Below, piece by piece: positions 1 through 11,791 of a stretch of 64,000 bases of DNA (the stretch's first letter is position 1; every line of letters starts with the position of its first letter). Origin of the DNA: Mycteria americana (taxonomy: Eukaryota > Chordata > Aves > Ciconiiformes > Ciconiidae); assembly GCF_035582795.1 (NCBI RefSeq), contig NC_134368.1, positions 186,001 to 250,000 on the forward strand. The letters run 5' to 3'. A model generated the notes under the pieces. The model saw only the letters and a list, made by a program, of their open reading frames with translations, ran no database searches and had not been told where the DNA came from. The translations under genes were made by a program, and so were the position numbers.

Positions 1-390
1 CCTCTCCGTGTTTGGTGGGGGTGGGTCGCGGGGTCCTGGGGCAGGCCCGGGGGTTCGGGGTGTCCCGTGGGAGGCCCACGCAGGAAGCTGGAGTGTCCCT
101 GTGGGGAGGCCCCGGGGGCCCACGGGGGGAAGGGGTATCCCACGGGAGCTCCGTGGGGAAGGTCGGGGTGTCCTGTGGGGGGACTAGTGGGGGTCCAGGG
201 TGTGCCTGGGAGGCCCGCGGGGAGGCTCGGGATGGGCTGGGTATCGCGCTGGGGAGGCCCGGCAGGTTACGTGGAGCAGGGGTCACAGGGTAGTCCCCGG
301 GGAGGGCTGGGGTGGGCAGCTGAGGGTCCAACCATCCGATGTGTGTCCCAGCCATGGTCAGGCTGTCTGTGCCGCTCTTTGGCCCTACAG
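1..390. other. AUP1 intron, G-rich degenerate repeats
   Basis: Sequence ahead of the first visible AUP1 exon. About 15-300 is a degenerate G-rich minisatellite built on variants of GGGGAGGCCCGYGGG and TGTCCYGTGGGG, which opens reading frames on both strands without homology. The acceptor (CTACAG) ends at 390. Confidence 0.6.
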
Positions 391-3300
391 ATTTCCGACC
401 GATGGGTTCCTGCTTCTGGCCCTGCTGCTCTACGCACCCGTGGGGCTCTGCCTGCTCGTCCTGCGCCTCTTCATTGGTGTACACGTCTTTCTCATCAGCT
501 GCGCCCTGCCTGACAGCGTGCTACGACGGTGCGTGAGCCTGCCTCTCCCCAGGTTGCCGAGCTCCTGCTGTTGCCTGGGGCGGGGGGGATGTGCAGGCAC
601 TGCTGTGGGGCAGCATGGGGCAGGAGGACTGCCCTCACCCATTTGGGGTCCTTAGCCATGGAGGCTTGGTTCATGCAGAGGTTTATGGGGAGCTGTGCTT
701 TTGGGCCTCTCTGTCCCCAGGACCCATGAAGGTGCCTTCTCTGCCAAGACCAAAGCTGGCAATTGCCTCTTGAGTGCTCAAGGACTGATCTGAAACGCTT
801 GGGTCAGCCGGGTATCCTGCTAGGAAATTCTGTGTGAGGCTTGCTGGCCCATACTTCATGCTGCAGCTACAGCTCTGCAGGCAGCCTTCAGCCCCAACTG
901 CAGCCCCCCAACAATTCCTGTCCCAGACGTCTGTCATATCATTTCCTTTTTGTACCAGTGTTCTTTTGCAAGTCACATGAATTCCCAGGTCTCTGTTCTG
1001 TTTGTTGGATATGTAAGCCAGTGATGGCTCAGACTGCAGAACTTGAAAAAACCACTCTCCCCCCCCCAGGTTTATTGTACGTGTCATGTGCTCAGTGCTG
1101 GGCTTATTTGTGCGACAAAGTGATCCCCAGCTTCGTGATGTCAATGTGAGGGTATATATCGCCAACCACGTGACACAATTTGATCACAATGTCATCAACC
1201 TTCTGACCTCATGTAATACGGTGAGTAACCTGGAGCTGAGCACAACAGGGCTGGAAGTACCTCTCTCCAAGAGAAGTGCACAGAGAGCTCTTTCAGAATT
1301 TAGGGTTTGCCATGATCCTCTTCAGTTCTTATTTATTAACCCAGTATCGCACAAGCCTTGAGTTTTTTTTCTGTGCTTCAGTGTCACACTTTAGGCTCCG
1401 CATGAAAAAATAAAACAGGTGAGGAGGAACAGGAAATGTTACAGTGGGTATTGATTTTATTGAGAGAGAGTGGGCAAATCCTAGCATCTGTATCTTTTTC
1501 TGGCCTTTCAAATAGGTGGTGTCAGAAGCAGGGTTGGTTGTGGGGTTTTCCCACAGCATTGGGTGCCACTTCTGCGTGTGTGGACAGCCAGCTGCACTGC
1601 AGAGGAGTGCTGAGGGGAGCTGCGTGGCGGGGCAGTGGTGCTTGGGTTGTTGTGCTGGGCTGGTCGTTGTGTAACTTTCCCTGTACTCTTGTGAAATTCC
1701 TTATGTGTGGAGTTCCTGAATCAACAGGCTCCAAACATGCCTGTAGGTGAGTTGGTTGGTCCTATATCCTGAACAGCAGTAGATTTGCTCCTTACCTGGA
1801 GAAAAGTAACTCTTGGAAGTAGTGTATCCTTTACCAAGCGTGTCAGGAACTACTAGAGAGAACATGGGGAAACACAGTTGTCACCCAGGGCAGGGGGGGG
1901 AGTTCGTTTCTCTGGCAGACGGGGTACAGTCTGAACTGAAGATTAGGAATCAATTTCCTAGGGAATCGGGGCCAGAGCAGTTACTGAAGCCTGGCAGTAA
2001 CATGTTCTCTGCTACTAGTGCTTTTAGCGTGCAGGTTGCTCCCTAAGCCCCCAGAGGCATTTTTGCTGATGAGCAGGAACTTTGTCTCCCACTGTCATCT
2101 GGGAAAGTAGGCCTTGAGGGGAGGACAGGACAGCATTTCTTCCTTACTCGTGTTTTTCCTTGTAGCCTGCATTGAACGGTGCCCCTGGCTTCATCTGCTG
2201 GTCACGGGGATTCATGGAGCTGGGAGTAACAGGAAGCCGAGCAGAGCTGGTGGATTCCCTGAAGGTGTATTCATCCCACAGAGGAAACCCACCACTGCTG
2301 TTGTTCCCGGAGGAGGCTGCCACCAATGGCCGGGCCGGCTTGCTCTGCTTCAGGTACTAGGAATTGGATATTCCTGCAGCGGGGCTGTCATCACTTTGTT
2401 TTAGCTTTGGGGTCATTCACTCCTGAATTCTTCCTTTTCAGCTCTTGGCCGTTCTCAATCTTGGATGTGGTACAGCCAGTTGCCCTACAAGTTCAGAGGC
2501 CTTTGATCACTGTGGTGAGTCAGGGACGTAGGGCAAGGAGGAGTTGTGGAGGAGCGCACTGTGCAAGGGTCTTGGTGATGCTGTTAATTCTGCTTCTGCT
2601 TTGAAGCCCGTGGGTAGTGCAGCCTGGCCTTGTGTCCTATCGCCCCAAGGACTAGCTTCTCAGTGCTAACGCTTCTGTTTTTCAAGTGCCTTTCCCAGGG
2701 AACTTCTGCTAAGTCAATACTCTTTTAGTTACACTGGCAATTTAGATAAATGTTTTAGTGGCTCAGCTGTCTAACAATGTGCCATCTGGCTTCCATGACC
2801 ATAGCATCACTGTGTCTCATCTCCTCTTTGTGAGCTCCCTTCTTTTAAAGTGCTTCGAAAGAATAGCTCCAGCCGCCTTGGAGAGTGGCTGATGTGCCAA
2901 AGCTTAGGCAAGGCTCTCTGGATTAGGTTCTAGAACTCATGCTTCCCAAATGCAGATATGTAACATGATGCAACATTAGCTTCAGAAAAGTGGCAAAGTT
3001 CACGATGATAATACTAGCACTGCTAAATAGATTGCAATAAAACTGTTCTCAGTTTATTTACAGAGTGAGATTTTGCTGAATTTCTTATTTCTTGATACGA
3101 TTTATGGATCTACTTGTTTAAAAGACACTTACATTTTTATATGTCAGACATTTTAGTTGATTCTCTATTGTCCTTCTTTTTAAGGTAGTAGGACACAGTG
3201 GATAGATTTAAAGCCACTTACCAGCAGGTCACAAAACATTGCTGCCCATACTAAAACATCAGCATGCAGGTATTTTTAAAGTGAGGTTCTGTTAGGGATT

Positions 3301-6300
3301 AGTTCTTTGCCAGTGCTATTTAGTGCTTTCATTGGTGCTGCAGATGATGATGATATTGAGATCCCTGCTGGTGAAGTTCAGACTAGTGAATAATGAAGAA
3401 GCTAAATTATTGCTTGTGATCCAGTGGAGTACTGATAGCTGCCAGTGAATGGCTGTTACTTGTAAGTCTAATGTGGTCTGTGGGTGCATAACAAGAGGAA
3501 TATCTGGCAGGGTGAGGAACACAGTGTTAGCTGCATGTGTGCAATGGTGAAAACTGCTAAAATATTATTTGAAGCTTTGGTAACCCCACTGCCAAGAAAG
3601 TGGGGCAGTAGTAGAGAGAGTTCAAGGAGGCCATAAGCGTGATGCAGAACCCAGAAAGCAACACTTAAAGGGGCTCAGCTTAATCAGCTTATTGGAGAAG
3701 AGGCAGAGAGATTGTTGTGGGTAGCTGCTTGCACGTTGGAGAAGAGGCTTAAGAGTGGAGATTTTTTTTTTTTTTTCTGACAAAGCACACAGTAGCAGTC
3801 TTTGCAGGTGCTGAGACTAAATGTTGGTACTGCACAAGTTCAGTTTTGGATTAAGATGCAGTTTTCTAACAGTGAGGATACTTTAAATTTTCAAATGACT
3901 ACTGCAGAGAAGTGGAATAGCTGTCCCATTCTGGACTGTTTATAATTAATATCTTATCTTTTTATGGTTTTGGCTCCTCTGAGAAATTCTGTGAGATGTG
4001 ACAAGTTGTATATTTGTCTGTGCATCCTTTCCTTCATGAATGTTAGGAAGAACAGCATGCCCATAACTGCAGATCTGTTTGAAGATACTGGTTATAGTCA
4101 CTTCTTGGCTCAAATTTTTACCTTCAGAGGTCGAGCAGGATTTTTTGCCCTTCATGCACATTGGCTAAGTAAATCCTAGTGGATTTCTTATGTAATTTTA
4201 AACCATCACAAGCTTATGAGGACTGGAAATGTGATACTTTGAATGGTTTGATCAGTGCTTTGCAGAAAGCTTACTTAGACACTTATGTGATACATATCAG
4301 ACACTGGGCTGAGCAAACCACCAAATTTGGGTTTAAGAAAGAATTTTCTCCAGCTCCAATTGGCTGGAACCTTGAAGGAATGTGTTGTTCTGTGGCACAA
4401 GGCAGCGTAACTGAAGTCTGGCTATTGGCATCACTAGAAGGCATTTGATTTTAGGTTTCTTAGGTCTGTTTATCCAGGAGATGAGGCTTCTTTATGTTAC
4501 CCTTGGTGGCTGTGGTTTCTGGGCTTTTCTCATTTATAGCACCTTTTTCCAGGCCATGGAATAAACCAGGCACGAGGCCTGTCTTGGAGCCATGCTGCTT
4601 TGTTTGAGGATGAAGTCGTGTAAAAAAAGCCAAGGCAACTCCATTGCGAGCTGTAGATCTTGAGATGGTGTCCTCACCAGTCTGTGGAAAGTTTGATCAC
4701 TGCAGGATAAAAGTAACCAACTACAAAAATCCTAGGAACAGCATCCATTCAATAGCAAATTCTTTAGAATCATTGAAAAGCGCAGGTTGCGGGGAATCTC
4801 TGGAGGTCTTTAGTTCAGCTTTCTGCTCGCAGTCAGACTGGCTTCTGAGTATGGTCCAGCTGCTCGGGGCTGTGTCCCATTGAGAAGGATGGAGAGCCCA
4901 CCGCTTCGGAGCGCCTGTTCCAGTGCTTTCTTCTGGCAGACATTGCAGTACTTCTTAGGGAAAAGATTGTTTACTAATTTTTAGAAATAGGAAGAGAGTG
5001 ATAAATTACAGCTTACTTCTAATGATTTATCTTCAAAGAGAAGAATTGTTTAAGACTTCACAGTGCAGCCTCTTTGGAAATGAAGAGATAAAGCTTATGG
5101 GAGTTGAGACATTACATGGGCTCTTCCCATCAGAATAATGGAGGGTTGTTCATGATTCTAAGGAAGCGTTAGTAGGTCTTCAGAAATTTCGGTCCTTTCT
5201 AAAGGCACAGCCTGTTAGAGAATGTGGGGATATTGAGGGAAAATCTTGCTGTCCTAGTGGGAGGAAAAGATGACTCGGAGCAGTGAAAACTCTGACTCTC
5301 TTGCTCTGCCTGGTGAAGACTAATGAAGGTGAATCTGCCCCGGGGCTTGCCCTCGCTGTGCGCTGGGTTTGCCATTCCCTCTTTCCCAGTCCTCCACATC
5401 TCTCTGCCCGCCTATCTGTTACTTGCTGCCATGGCTTAGCTGTGTTCTGTCCGCCTGCTTCCCTGATGGTGACCTGACTAGCTCGTGTTCTGTGGGCCAT
5501 GATCTCATTGTGCTCTCTTCCCCAGAGTGTGGCTGACTCCTCCTGGATTACAGAGCTGCTCTGGACCTTCTTTGTTCCCTTCACAGTTTATCAAGTAAGG
5601 TACTATCTCTCTCTCTCTTCATTTGGGGCAGGGTTTAGGGTGGGCAGAGAGCCTGATGTTTTTGCCATTGTAGTAAGAGATTTTTTGGTATGCACTAATG
5701 TGCACCCTCATTGTGGCATCTCAGCATGGATTTGGTCAGTGCCGGGTTCATCTTCTGGACCAGCTTCAACCAGCTTCTGAAGTCGAGAGGGCTCTTGGTT
5801 CCTGCATTCATTTGGTGAAGGAGAGGAGTCTCTCGGGGCTTTTATGTCGAGTTTGCCAGGTGTATTTTTGAAGCTAGCTGCTCTGCTGTAATTCACCCCA
5901 GGGTTGCTCAGGTCCCATGGGTGATTCCCTGCAGGCAGCTGAGTCCTCTAGTGTCTGTCTCTTCCCTGCAATCCCTTGTGAATTGCAGAGGTGGTTCAGA
6001 CACCTGTCTAGGGCCCAGGTGAGCCCAGACTGGCTGAGTAACATTGGTGTAATAAGGGTCCATAGGCAGCAGAAGGGGCTTGGAGTCAAGTTTAGGGATC
6101 CAGGTATTTAAGCAAAGAAAAGTCTTGTGCTGTATCTTTCCCTGGCTGTATCTGGCTTGAGTCTTGCTGATCTGTTCTCTACTCTCATGTAAATGGCAGT
6201 GTGTCCTCATTTGGGGCCCTTCTGGGAACTTAATTGGGAGATACTTCACAAGTTATGCTTGAGTGCTAATAAAGATCCAATGAGCTAGTTTTGTCTTCTA

Positions 6301-9300
6301 AGCCACGCCTTGCCCTTAATTTTGCAAGCTAGTGTTGAGGTTTGACACTGTCTTCTGGGGAGAGATTTGGGGTGAGCAGGGAGAGCTGAGGTGGGGATAG
6401 CACCATTGATCCCACATGGGGCTGGCTCCTCCAGCAGCCCTTGAAGCAGTCAGCCCAGTGCTGTTGTCCCCATTCAGGTGGATGCCGTCTGTCCCCAGAC
6501 GAGCTGAAGAACTGAGTGAGGATTTTGCGCTCCGAGTTCAGGAGGTAGGAGGATGACGTGGGAGAGGGATGTGTAGGACTGCTGCGATTTGGGATGGTCA
6601 CAGAGGAGAGTGGGGTGCAAGCAGAGTTGCAAAGGGCGTTTCTGGATGGGTGTATTTGTGTGATGGGGACTCTGGCCTGTATTTATTGCCCCTTATAATT
6701 ATTCAGGTTTTCTGTGGCCTGTTTGCTACCCCCCATTTATCCTTTCTGCCGATTATCAAGGCTCTCCCAATCTATTTCAAACCTTTCACTCCCTTTTCAT
6801 AGTGCCACAAATCAAATAAAGCAATTGTTTCTCCACCTTTCCCTTATGTGCTGGGTACTTCATAGCTCCTGTGACAAAGATCATGTATCTCCCTGTCAGC
6901 CTGTTTTGGCAGGATGATATTGCCTACTCCTGGTCCTTCATGTGCTCCATGCAACACTGAAATGCATCACTGAGGCCCTGGAGAAATCAGTTCCCAGTCC
7001 TCTTCCCCTCGCCGTGGCTCCACGCAGGCCTGTACACTCTTGCAGGGGATACACTCCCCTGCAAGATGGGAATGCCTGGGTCATGTGTGTTGTGTGTCGT
7101 GTACATGTGACTCTTCTCTACATTTCTGCAGGCCTTGGCCATGGAGCTGGGTGTGGTATCCACACGGCTCACTGCAGCAGATAAAACTGAACACATGAAG
7201 AGGCTGAGACACACATCGCTTCTCCCCTTTGCCCCAGGTAGGTGTCCTGGGTAGTGTCCTGACTATGGAACTGCCACTTAGGCTTTGCCTTTGGGGAGGC
7301 CTTAGTCTGCTCTTGGTTACTCGTGGTGGAGGGAGAGGAGAAGGCATGTTCGACGTCCTCCTGGGGAGCAGGGGCTGCCTCTGTGCTCTAGGCTGGGGGT
7401 TGTAGCTAGCTGGCAGGGAGAGGACCACCACTCCTGAGCACAGACTTGGTGGCGGTGCGCAGGAGGTCTGGCGTTGTTATCACACTAGTTCATACCGGAG
7501 AAAGTGGAGCTGTTGCAGCTTGAAGGCCGTGCACCTTTAGGCCACCTTCTTGTGCCCACTGTTATTTCTCTTGCAGCCTCAAGCCAGCCCCTGGCAGCCA
7601 GGCCCAGGATGCCTTCCAGCCTGACTGGTGTTGCTCCTGAGGATGTGCGGATCACGGCAATGGCTCAGCGGGTCAAGGAGGTGCTGCCTCATGTGCCTCT
7701 GGAGGTCATCAGGATAGACCTGGGTAAGTGATGCCCAGGGTATTAGCCCCTGCGAATACACAGGGTCCCTTTCCATGCCAAATCTCTGTGATACCTGAAA
7801 GCAGAAACCTGGTCCCTGCTGCACTGTGGAGCACAATGGCAGCAAGGATGTGAGTGTCCTGATGTAGCAGCTCCCTCTCTAACAGATCTTCTTTGTCCCT
7901 ACAGCCCAAACCAACTGTGTGGATACCACCATTGCCAACTTGCTGGAGGGGAGAGTGCCCTTCTTCCCTGAAAGTAAGGAGGCTGGTACTGACCTGCCTG
8001 CCCCGTCTACCTCCCAGGCTGCAGCTGCTTCTGGCATCCAGGGCTCCGTAGCTGTGCCTTCTTCCAAGGTACTCTTGGTGGTTGTGTTGTCTCCTCTGGT
8101 CTGATGGCTCTCAGCCAGAGCATGATGGCCTGTGTTCAGGCCTAGCCATGATGTCAGGGGAACGGAACATTTTAAACGGGAGGCCAAATTGGCATGCCGG
8201 GTCCTTGCAGAACCACTAAGGAGGACTCCTGGCTTTGTTTGACTGTCTCCTGATGGCTCTTGTGCTTTCTGTTCCAGCCAGCTACAAAGCAATTTGCGAG
8301 GTCCTCTGTGGAGCGGCATCTGTCCTTGCAGGAGCGGAAACGAGCATTGTACGACTATGCCAGGAGGTGAGAGTCCCCCCCACACTTCACCCTGTCAGAG
8401 TCCCAAGACCCCATCCCCAGCAGTACCCAGATATGCCCCAAGCAAGGGTCAGCCCTTGCTTTGTCTTGTGTCCTCCCGTTCCTCTCCTCTGGCCCAAGAC
8501 AGCAGGGCTGAGGCAGTGAACCATGGCTGAAGAAGAGAGGAGGCAGACGTTTGCCTGCTTCACCTCTTCCAAGCGTGCAGCCCCTTGTCATTCCTGGGAA
8601 GCACTCTGTCTCCTGAATTGCCACTCGGCTTCTAGTTTTGGGGACTAGGTGGGATAGAAGCTGTTTGCCAGAAACACAGCTGCTGAGGAATAGGGCTTAG
8701 CAAAGAAACCTCATTTGGTTCTTTGGTGTAATGGATTTGATTGATAGAAGTCATTGTGGGACTATAGATTTCTTTGAAATTAGTATTGATGCTGTGGAAC
8801 ACTCATTTTAGAAAGAAGTTTGCTGTTTGGCAACAGGGACAGTGCAATTAATCTTCCTCAGTGTAAGTGGAGAATAACAGAGAGCAGGGAGCGAGTGTGA
8901 TCTCCGTGCATGGTTTTGATGAGGCAAATGTTGGAACAAGTGTCCAGTTCTGGTGTCTGGCTCGTTTTTTAGAAAAGAGAGAGAAAATTCAGAATGCGTT
9001 TGGAGGGGAAGTTAAGTCTGTTGGAGGGGAACTTACTGTAAATGAGATGACACACTATACATAATTTTGGGTGAAGAAACCAGGTTCTGAAAGGCTGTTT
9101 TATCTGGCAGAGAGAAGCAGAATAGTAACTAATGGTTAGAAGTTGTAGGCAGACAGACTTTACACAGGTAATGGGGTAGTTGTTTCTGAAAAGGAAATTG
9201 ATTGATCAGTGGAATAAGCTTCCAGCAGAAATGATGGCTTCTCGGTGCCTGGCTGACTCCTTAGAAGATGCTGTAGGAGACGGTAGAGATAACAGAGCGT

Positions 9301-11290
9301 TTGGCTCAGCCCAGAGTGACAAGAGGCCTGCTTGCTGCAAGATCGGGTCTCCACTCTGTAGGGTCTTGCTGTGAAGGGGAGAACCCATCTGGTGCCCTGC
9401 TCAGGCATTGCACTGAGCTTTGCTCCAGAGCACTCCGGGAGAGTCGGGAGAAGATTGCAGAGGCTCAGGGATCAGTTAAACCTTTGAGACCCTGTGGCTT
9501 TTTGCCACTGCATCAGCTTCTCCCTGCTATTGAAAGTCTAGGAAATTCCCATGGTTGGAAGTTGAAGCTAGACAAATTCTAAGTGCCAATTTCTAAAGGG
9601 CTAGCCCTAGGTGATTCCGGGTAGCTCTTAGTCACCAAGAATTTAATTTAAACAGGTCTGGTTTTCTGAAAGATCATTTCAGTTTAGAGGAATTGCATCT
9701 CAGAATAGTCCTGTTGCATAGAGAATGTTAGACTTCAGAGCTGTCCCCCAGACCTTTTAACATGAGCACAGAGATGGCTGAGGGCTCTTGCTGGATCCTC
9801 CGGGCATGATCTGTTCAACAGCAAAGAAAAGGGGGTGGAAATCCTTTCCTGTGGATACCCCATCTGACTTTGTTGCTCTTCTGCATGCCGATCTTTTATG
9901 TCCTTTTTCTGAGGCTCTTCTGACTTCTGGCTATAGAGTAGTGATCTCTATGCTTCTCTGAGAGGAAGGGATTCCAATGGGATTTGGAAAGACAATTGTG
10001 CTCCTCATCTTTCTTTGGAGTAAAGAAGGGCCTTCCTTACTGTCCTAGACTCGAGAGCAGGTACATGTCTGTCTCAAGTTCTGAGTGACAGCAGCAACCC
10101 CTGTCACTCAGCCATTTCAAGCTCAGAAAAGGTTCGCAGCTCAAGGCTTGCTGAATGTTTTATTTTCATATAGCCCTCTGCCCAGGCTGCTGAAAGTACT
10201 GCCGATTCACAGTGAGACGTGGCTGTTCTCGGGGGAGGATTTTGCTTTCTCGGGACGGTTTGCTCCCCAGCTAACCAGGGTTTAATGGCAGCACAGGCAG
10301 GACGTGGCAGAAGCTGGGTGGCTGTCGGTTCAGGGTGGTGGTCGCAGGAGTCTGGTGGTCTCGCAGTGTCACCTCTCCGTTCTCCCAGGTGGAGTCTGTG
10401 GTCTGGCACCTTTTCCTGCCTCTGGGGCCTGGAGTGTTGTGCATATGTGTCTCATCCAGACTGAGGCGTAAGGCTTAGCTTTCATGGTCCCGCGCTTGGG
10501 GACATTTATAGCTTTTTACCAGCAGTCCGCACCACTTCCCATGTGCTTTTTAGCTTACCCAGCTAGACCGTTTGAGAAGCAGGCCGGTACCACGCCTGGA
10601 CGCGTTGAACATTGAACAGCTGGGGCTCTGCTGGCAGAGAGAACCGTCGTGTCAGGAAACCTTGACTGGGAAACCTCTGTCCCGAAAGCCAGGCAGTGAC
10701 GTGTTTGGGACCCAGAGCTGCCGCTGGCAGTCTCCAGCAGACTCTCGCAGCTCGGTCCGACTCAGCCCACGCTCGGTTAACGCTCTGCTGGGCTTGTCCC
10801 TAACAGTGGCTTTATTTCGCCTCGTGGCTTTCCTGGAACAGCAGACTCTGCCTGCTGGGTTCACCTGAGCCTTCTTAGACTCTACGCAGGCTCGAAATGA
10901 CAACAGGGTCCGCTCCCAGCGAGCGCCTGGTCTGGGGAGCGACCCGGCCCAGCTGTGGCTGCGGGGCAGGGTTGTGAGGGTCACCGCAGCTGCCCGGCCC
11001 AGCCCTCTCCCCGCACCGGGCCCTGCCCCGGCCCTTCGGGGTTCTCTCCTCCCTGCCCGCCCCTTCCCCTCTCTGGGCGACGCTCAGATGGAGGTTCCGG
11101 GCGCGTTCCCGGGAGGAGGCGTCGGGCGATCCCAGCCAGCGTCCGCCGGCGGCAGAGCCCCGGGCGCGCGGGGCCGGCGGGGGGCCGGGGCCGGCTCCGG
11201 CTCCCGCTCCCGGCCGGGCCTGACGGCGCTTTCTCCCGCAGGAGGTTCGCCGAGAAGCACGGCGCGGCGCGGGCCGGCGGCAGCCCCTGA
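391..11290 (+). CDS. AUP1: AUP1, lipid-droplet/ER ubiquitin-system protein; first coding exon outside window
   Basis: AUP1 is a monotopic hairpin protein of ER and lipid droplets that recruits the E2 UBE2G2 for ER-associated degradation. Eleven exons with continuous phase: 391-528, 1070-1220, 2166-2353, 2442-2514, 5526-5599, 6478-6544, 7132-7237, 7577-7723, 7905-8068, 8278-8366, 11242-11290 (TGA 11288-11290). About 415 codons are visible, so only some 15-25 N-terminal residues are missing. In order: a hydrophobic hairpin (FLLLALLLYAPVGLCLLVLR); an acyltransferase-like domain with NHVTQFDH (HX4D motif) and FPEEAATNGR; the FVPFTVYQVRW segment; a CUE domain (AQRVKEVLPHVPLEVIRIDL to TIANLLEG); and a C-terminal UBE2G2-binding-like helix (LQERKRALYDYARRRF). 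The last intron is 2.9 kb and the final exon adds only 16 codons inside the next gene's CpG island. Intron 2515-5525 holds a LINE and a CR1 remnant. Identity is firm from motif order and near-collinearity with human AUP1. Confidence 0.95.
3300..3780 (+). repeat. Old CR1/L3-type LINE 3' fragment in AUP1 intron
   Basis: The stretch follows the usual 3' LINE wording in sense orientation: a GAGAGAGTTCAAGGAGG segment, then an AGCTTATTGGAGAAGAGGC segment, ending in a T-run at 3763-3776. It is heavily decayed with no open frame. Recognised by similarity to remembered amniote CR1/L3 3' ends; subfamily unknown. Confidence 0.42.
4780..4960 (-). repeat. CR1 LINE 3' fragment
   Basis: Reads as the reverse complement of a CR1 3' end. 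The forward strand carries AATCTCTGGAGGTC, later GCTGCTCGGGGCTGTGTCC, GGATGGAGAGCCCACC and CCTGTTCCAGTG, in the order found in avian CR1 copies. Strongly decayed and truncated, sitting in the 3-kb AUP1 intron. Confidence 0.6.
8870..9330 (+). repeat. Old CR1/L3-type LINE 3' fragment in last AUP1 intron
   Basis: Contains GTGTCCAGTTCTGGTGTCTGG, then AGAAAAGAGAGAGAAAATTCAG, and near the end CAGTGGAATAAGCTTCC, GCAGAAATG and a CTTAGAAGATGCTGTA segment, in the order seen at the 3' end of amniote L3/CR1 LINEs. Internal deletions, no coding capacity. Part of why this intron is AT-rich compared with the rest of the window. Confidence 0.5.
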
Positions 11291-11362
11291 GCGGCGCGGC
11301 GGGGCGGGCCCGGAAGCGCCTGTGCCCTGCGCGGCCGGGCCGGGCCGCCCCCTGGCGGCGGA

Positions 11363-11368
11363 AATAAA
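11363..11368 (+). terminator. AUP1: AUP1 poly(A) signal AATAAA
   Basis: Canonical AATAAA 73 bases after the AUP1 stop codon, giving a very short 3' UTR. The next gene's start codon follows about 420 bases later. Confidence 0.85.
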
Positions 11369-11738
11369 CGGCGGCAGCGTCTGGCGCGGCTCGGCTCTGC
11401 GGGCACCGGGGCGGGGGGGCGGGGCCACCGGGCGGGGGGCGGGGCAGCCAGGCTCCGTGCGGATCCGCACGCGCCGGGGCCGCCGCCCGCTCGCGCGCCG
11501 CACGTAGGCGCCGCTTAAAGGGGCGACGCGGCGGGACCGGCGCCCGTTGTGCCGGGCGAGCCGCAGCCGGCTGCCGCGCCCCCGGGGCGGCGCTGGCGGC
11601 CAACCCGACGGCGGCCCGGCCCCCGCCGCCGCTCCCGCCCGGGTGCGGATCTCGCGGGCCCCAGAGGACGGAGCCGGTGCCCTTTTAAGGCACGGGCGCC
11701 CGGTGCCGGTGGTTTTATTTACATGGGGGCTCGCGGGC

Positions 11739-11748
11739 GTCACGTGAC
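11739..11748 (+). promoter_or_regulatory. Palindromic GTCACGTGAC (CLEAR/E-box) 44 bp upstream of BNIP3-like ATG
   Basis: Perfect palindrome GTCACGTGAC. This is the core of the CLEAR/M-box element bound by TFEB, TFE3, MITF and USF, and it also contains the ACGTG core used by HIF. It lies within the CpG island, close to where transcription of the mitophagy-receptor gene should start. The sequence match is exact; binding is inferred. Confidence 0.5.
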
Positions 11749-11791
11749 TGTCAGAGCGGCGGGGGCCGAGCGCGGCTGCACCCGCGGGGCC

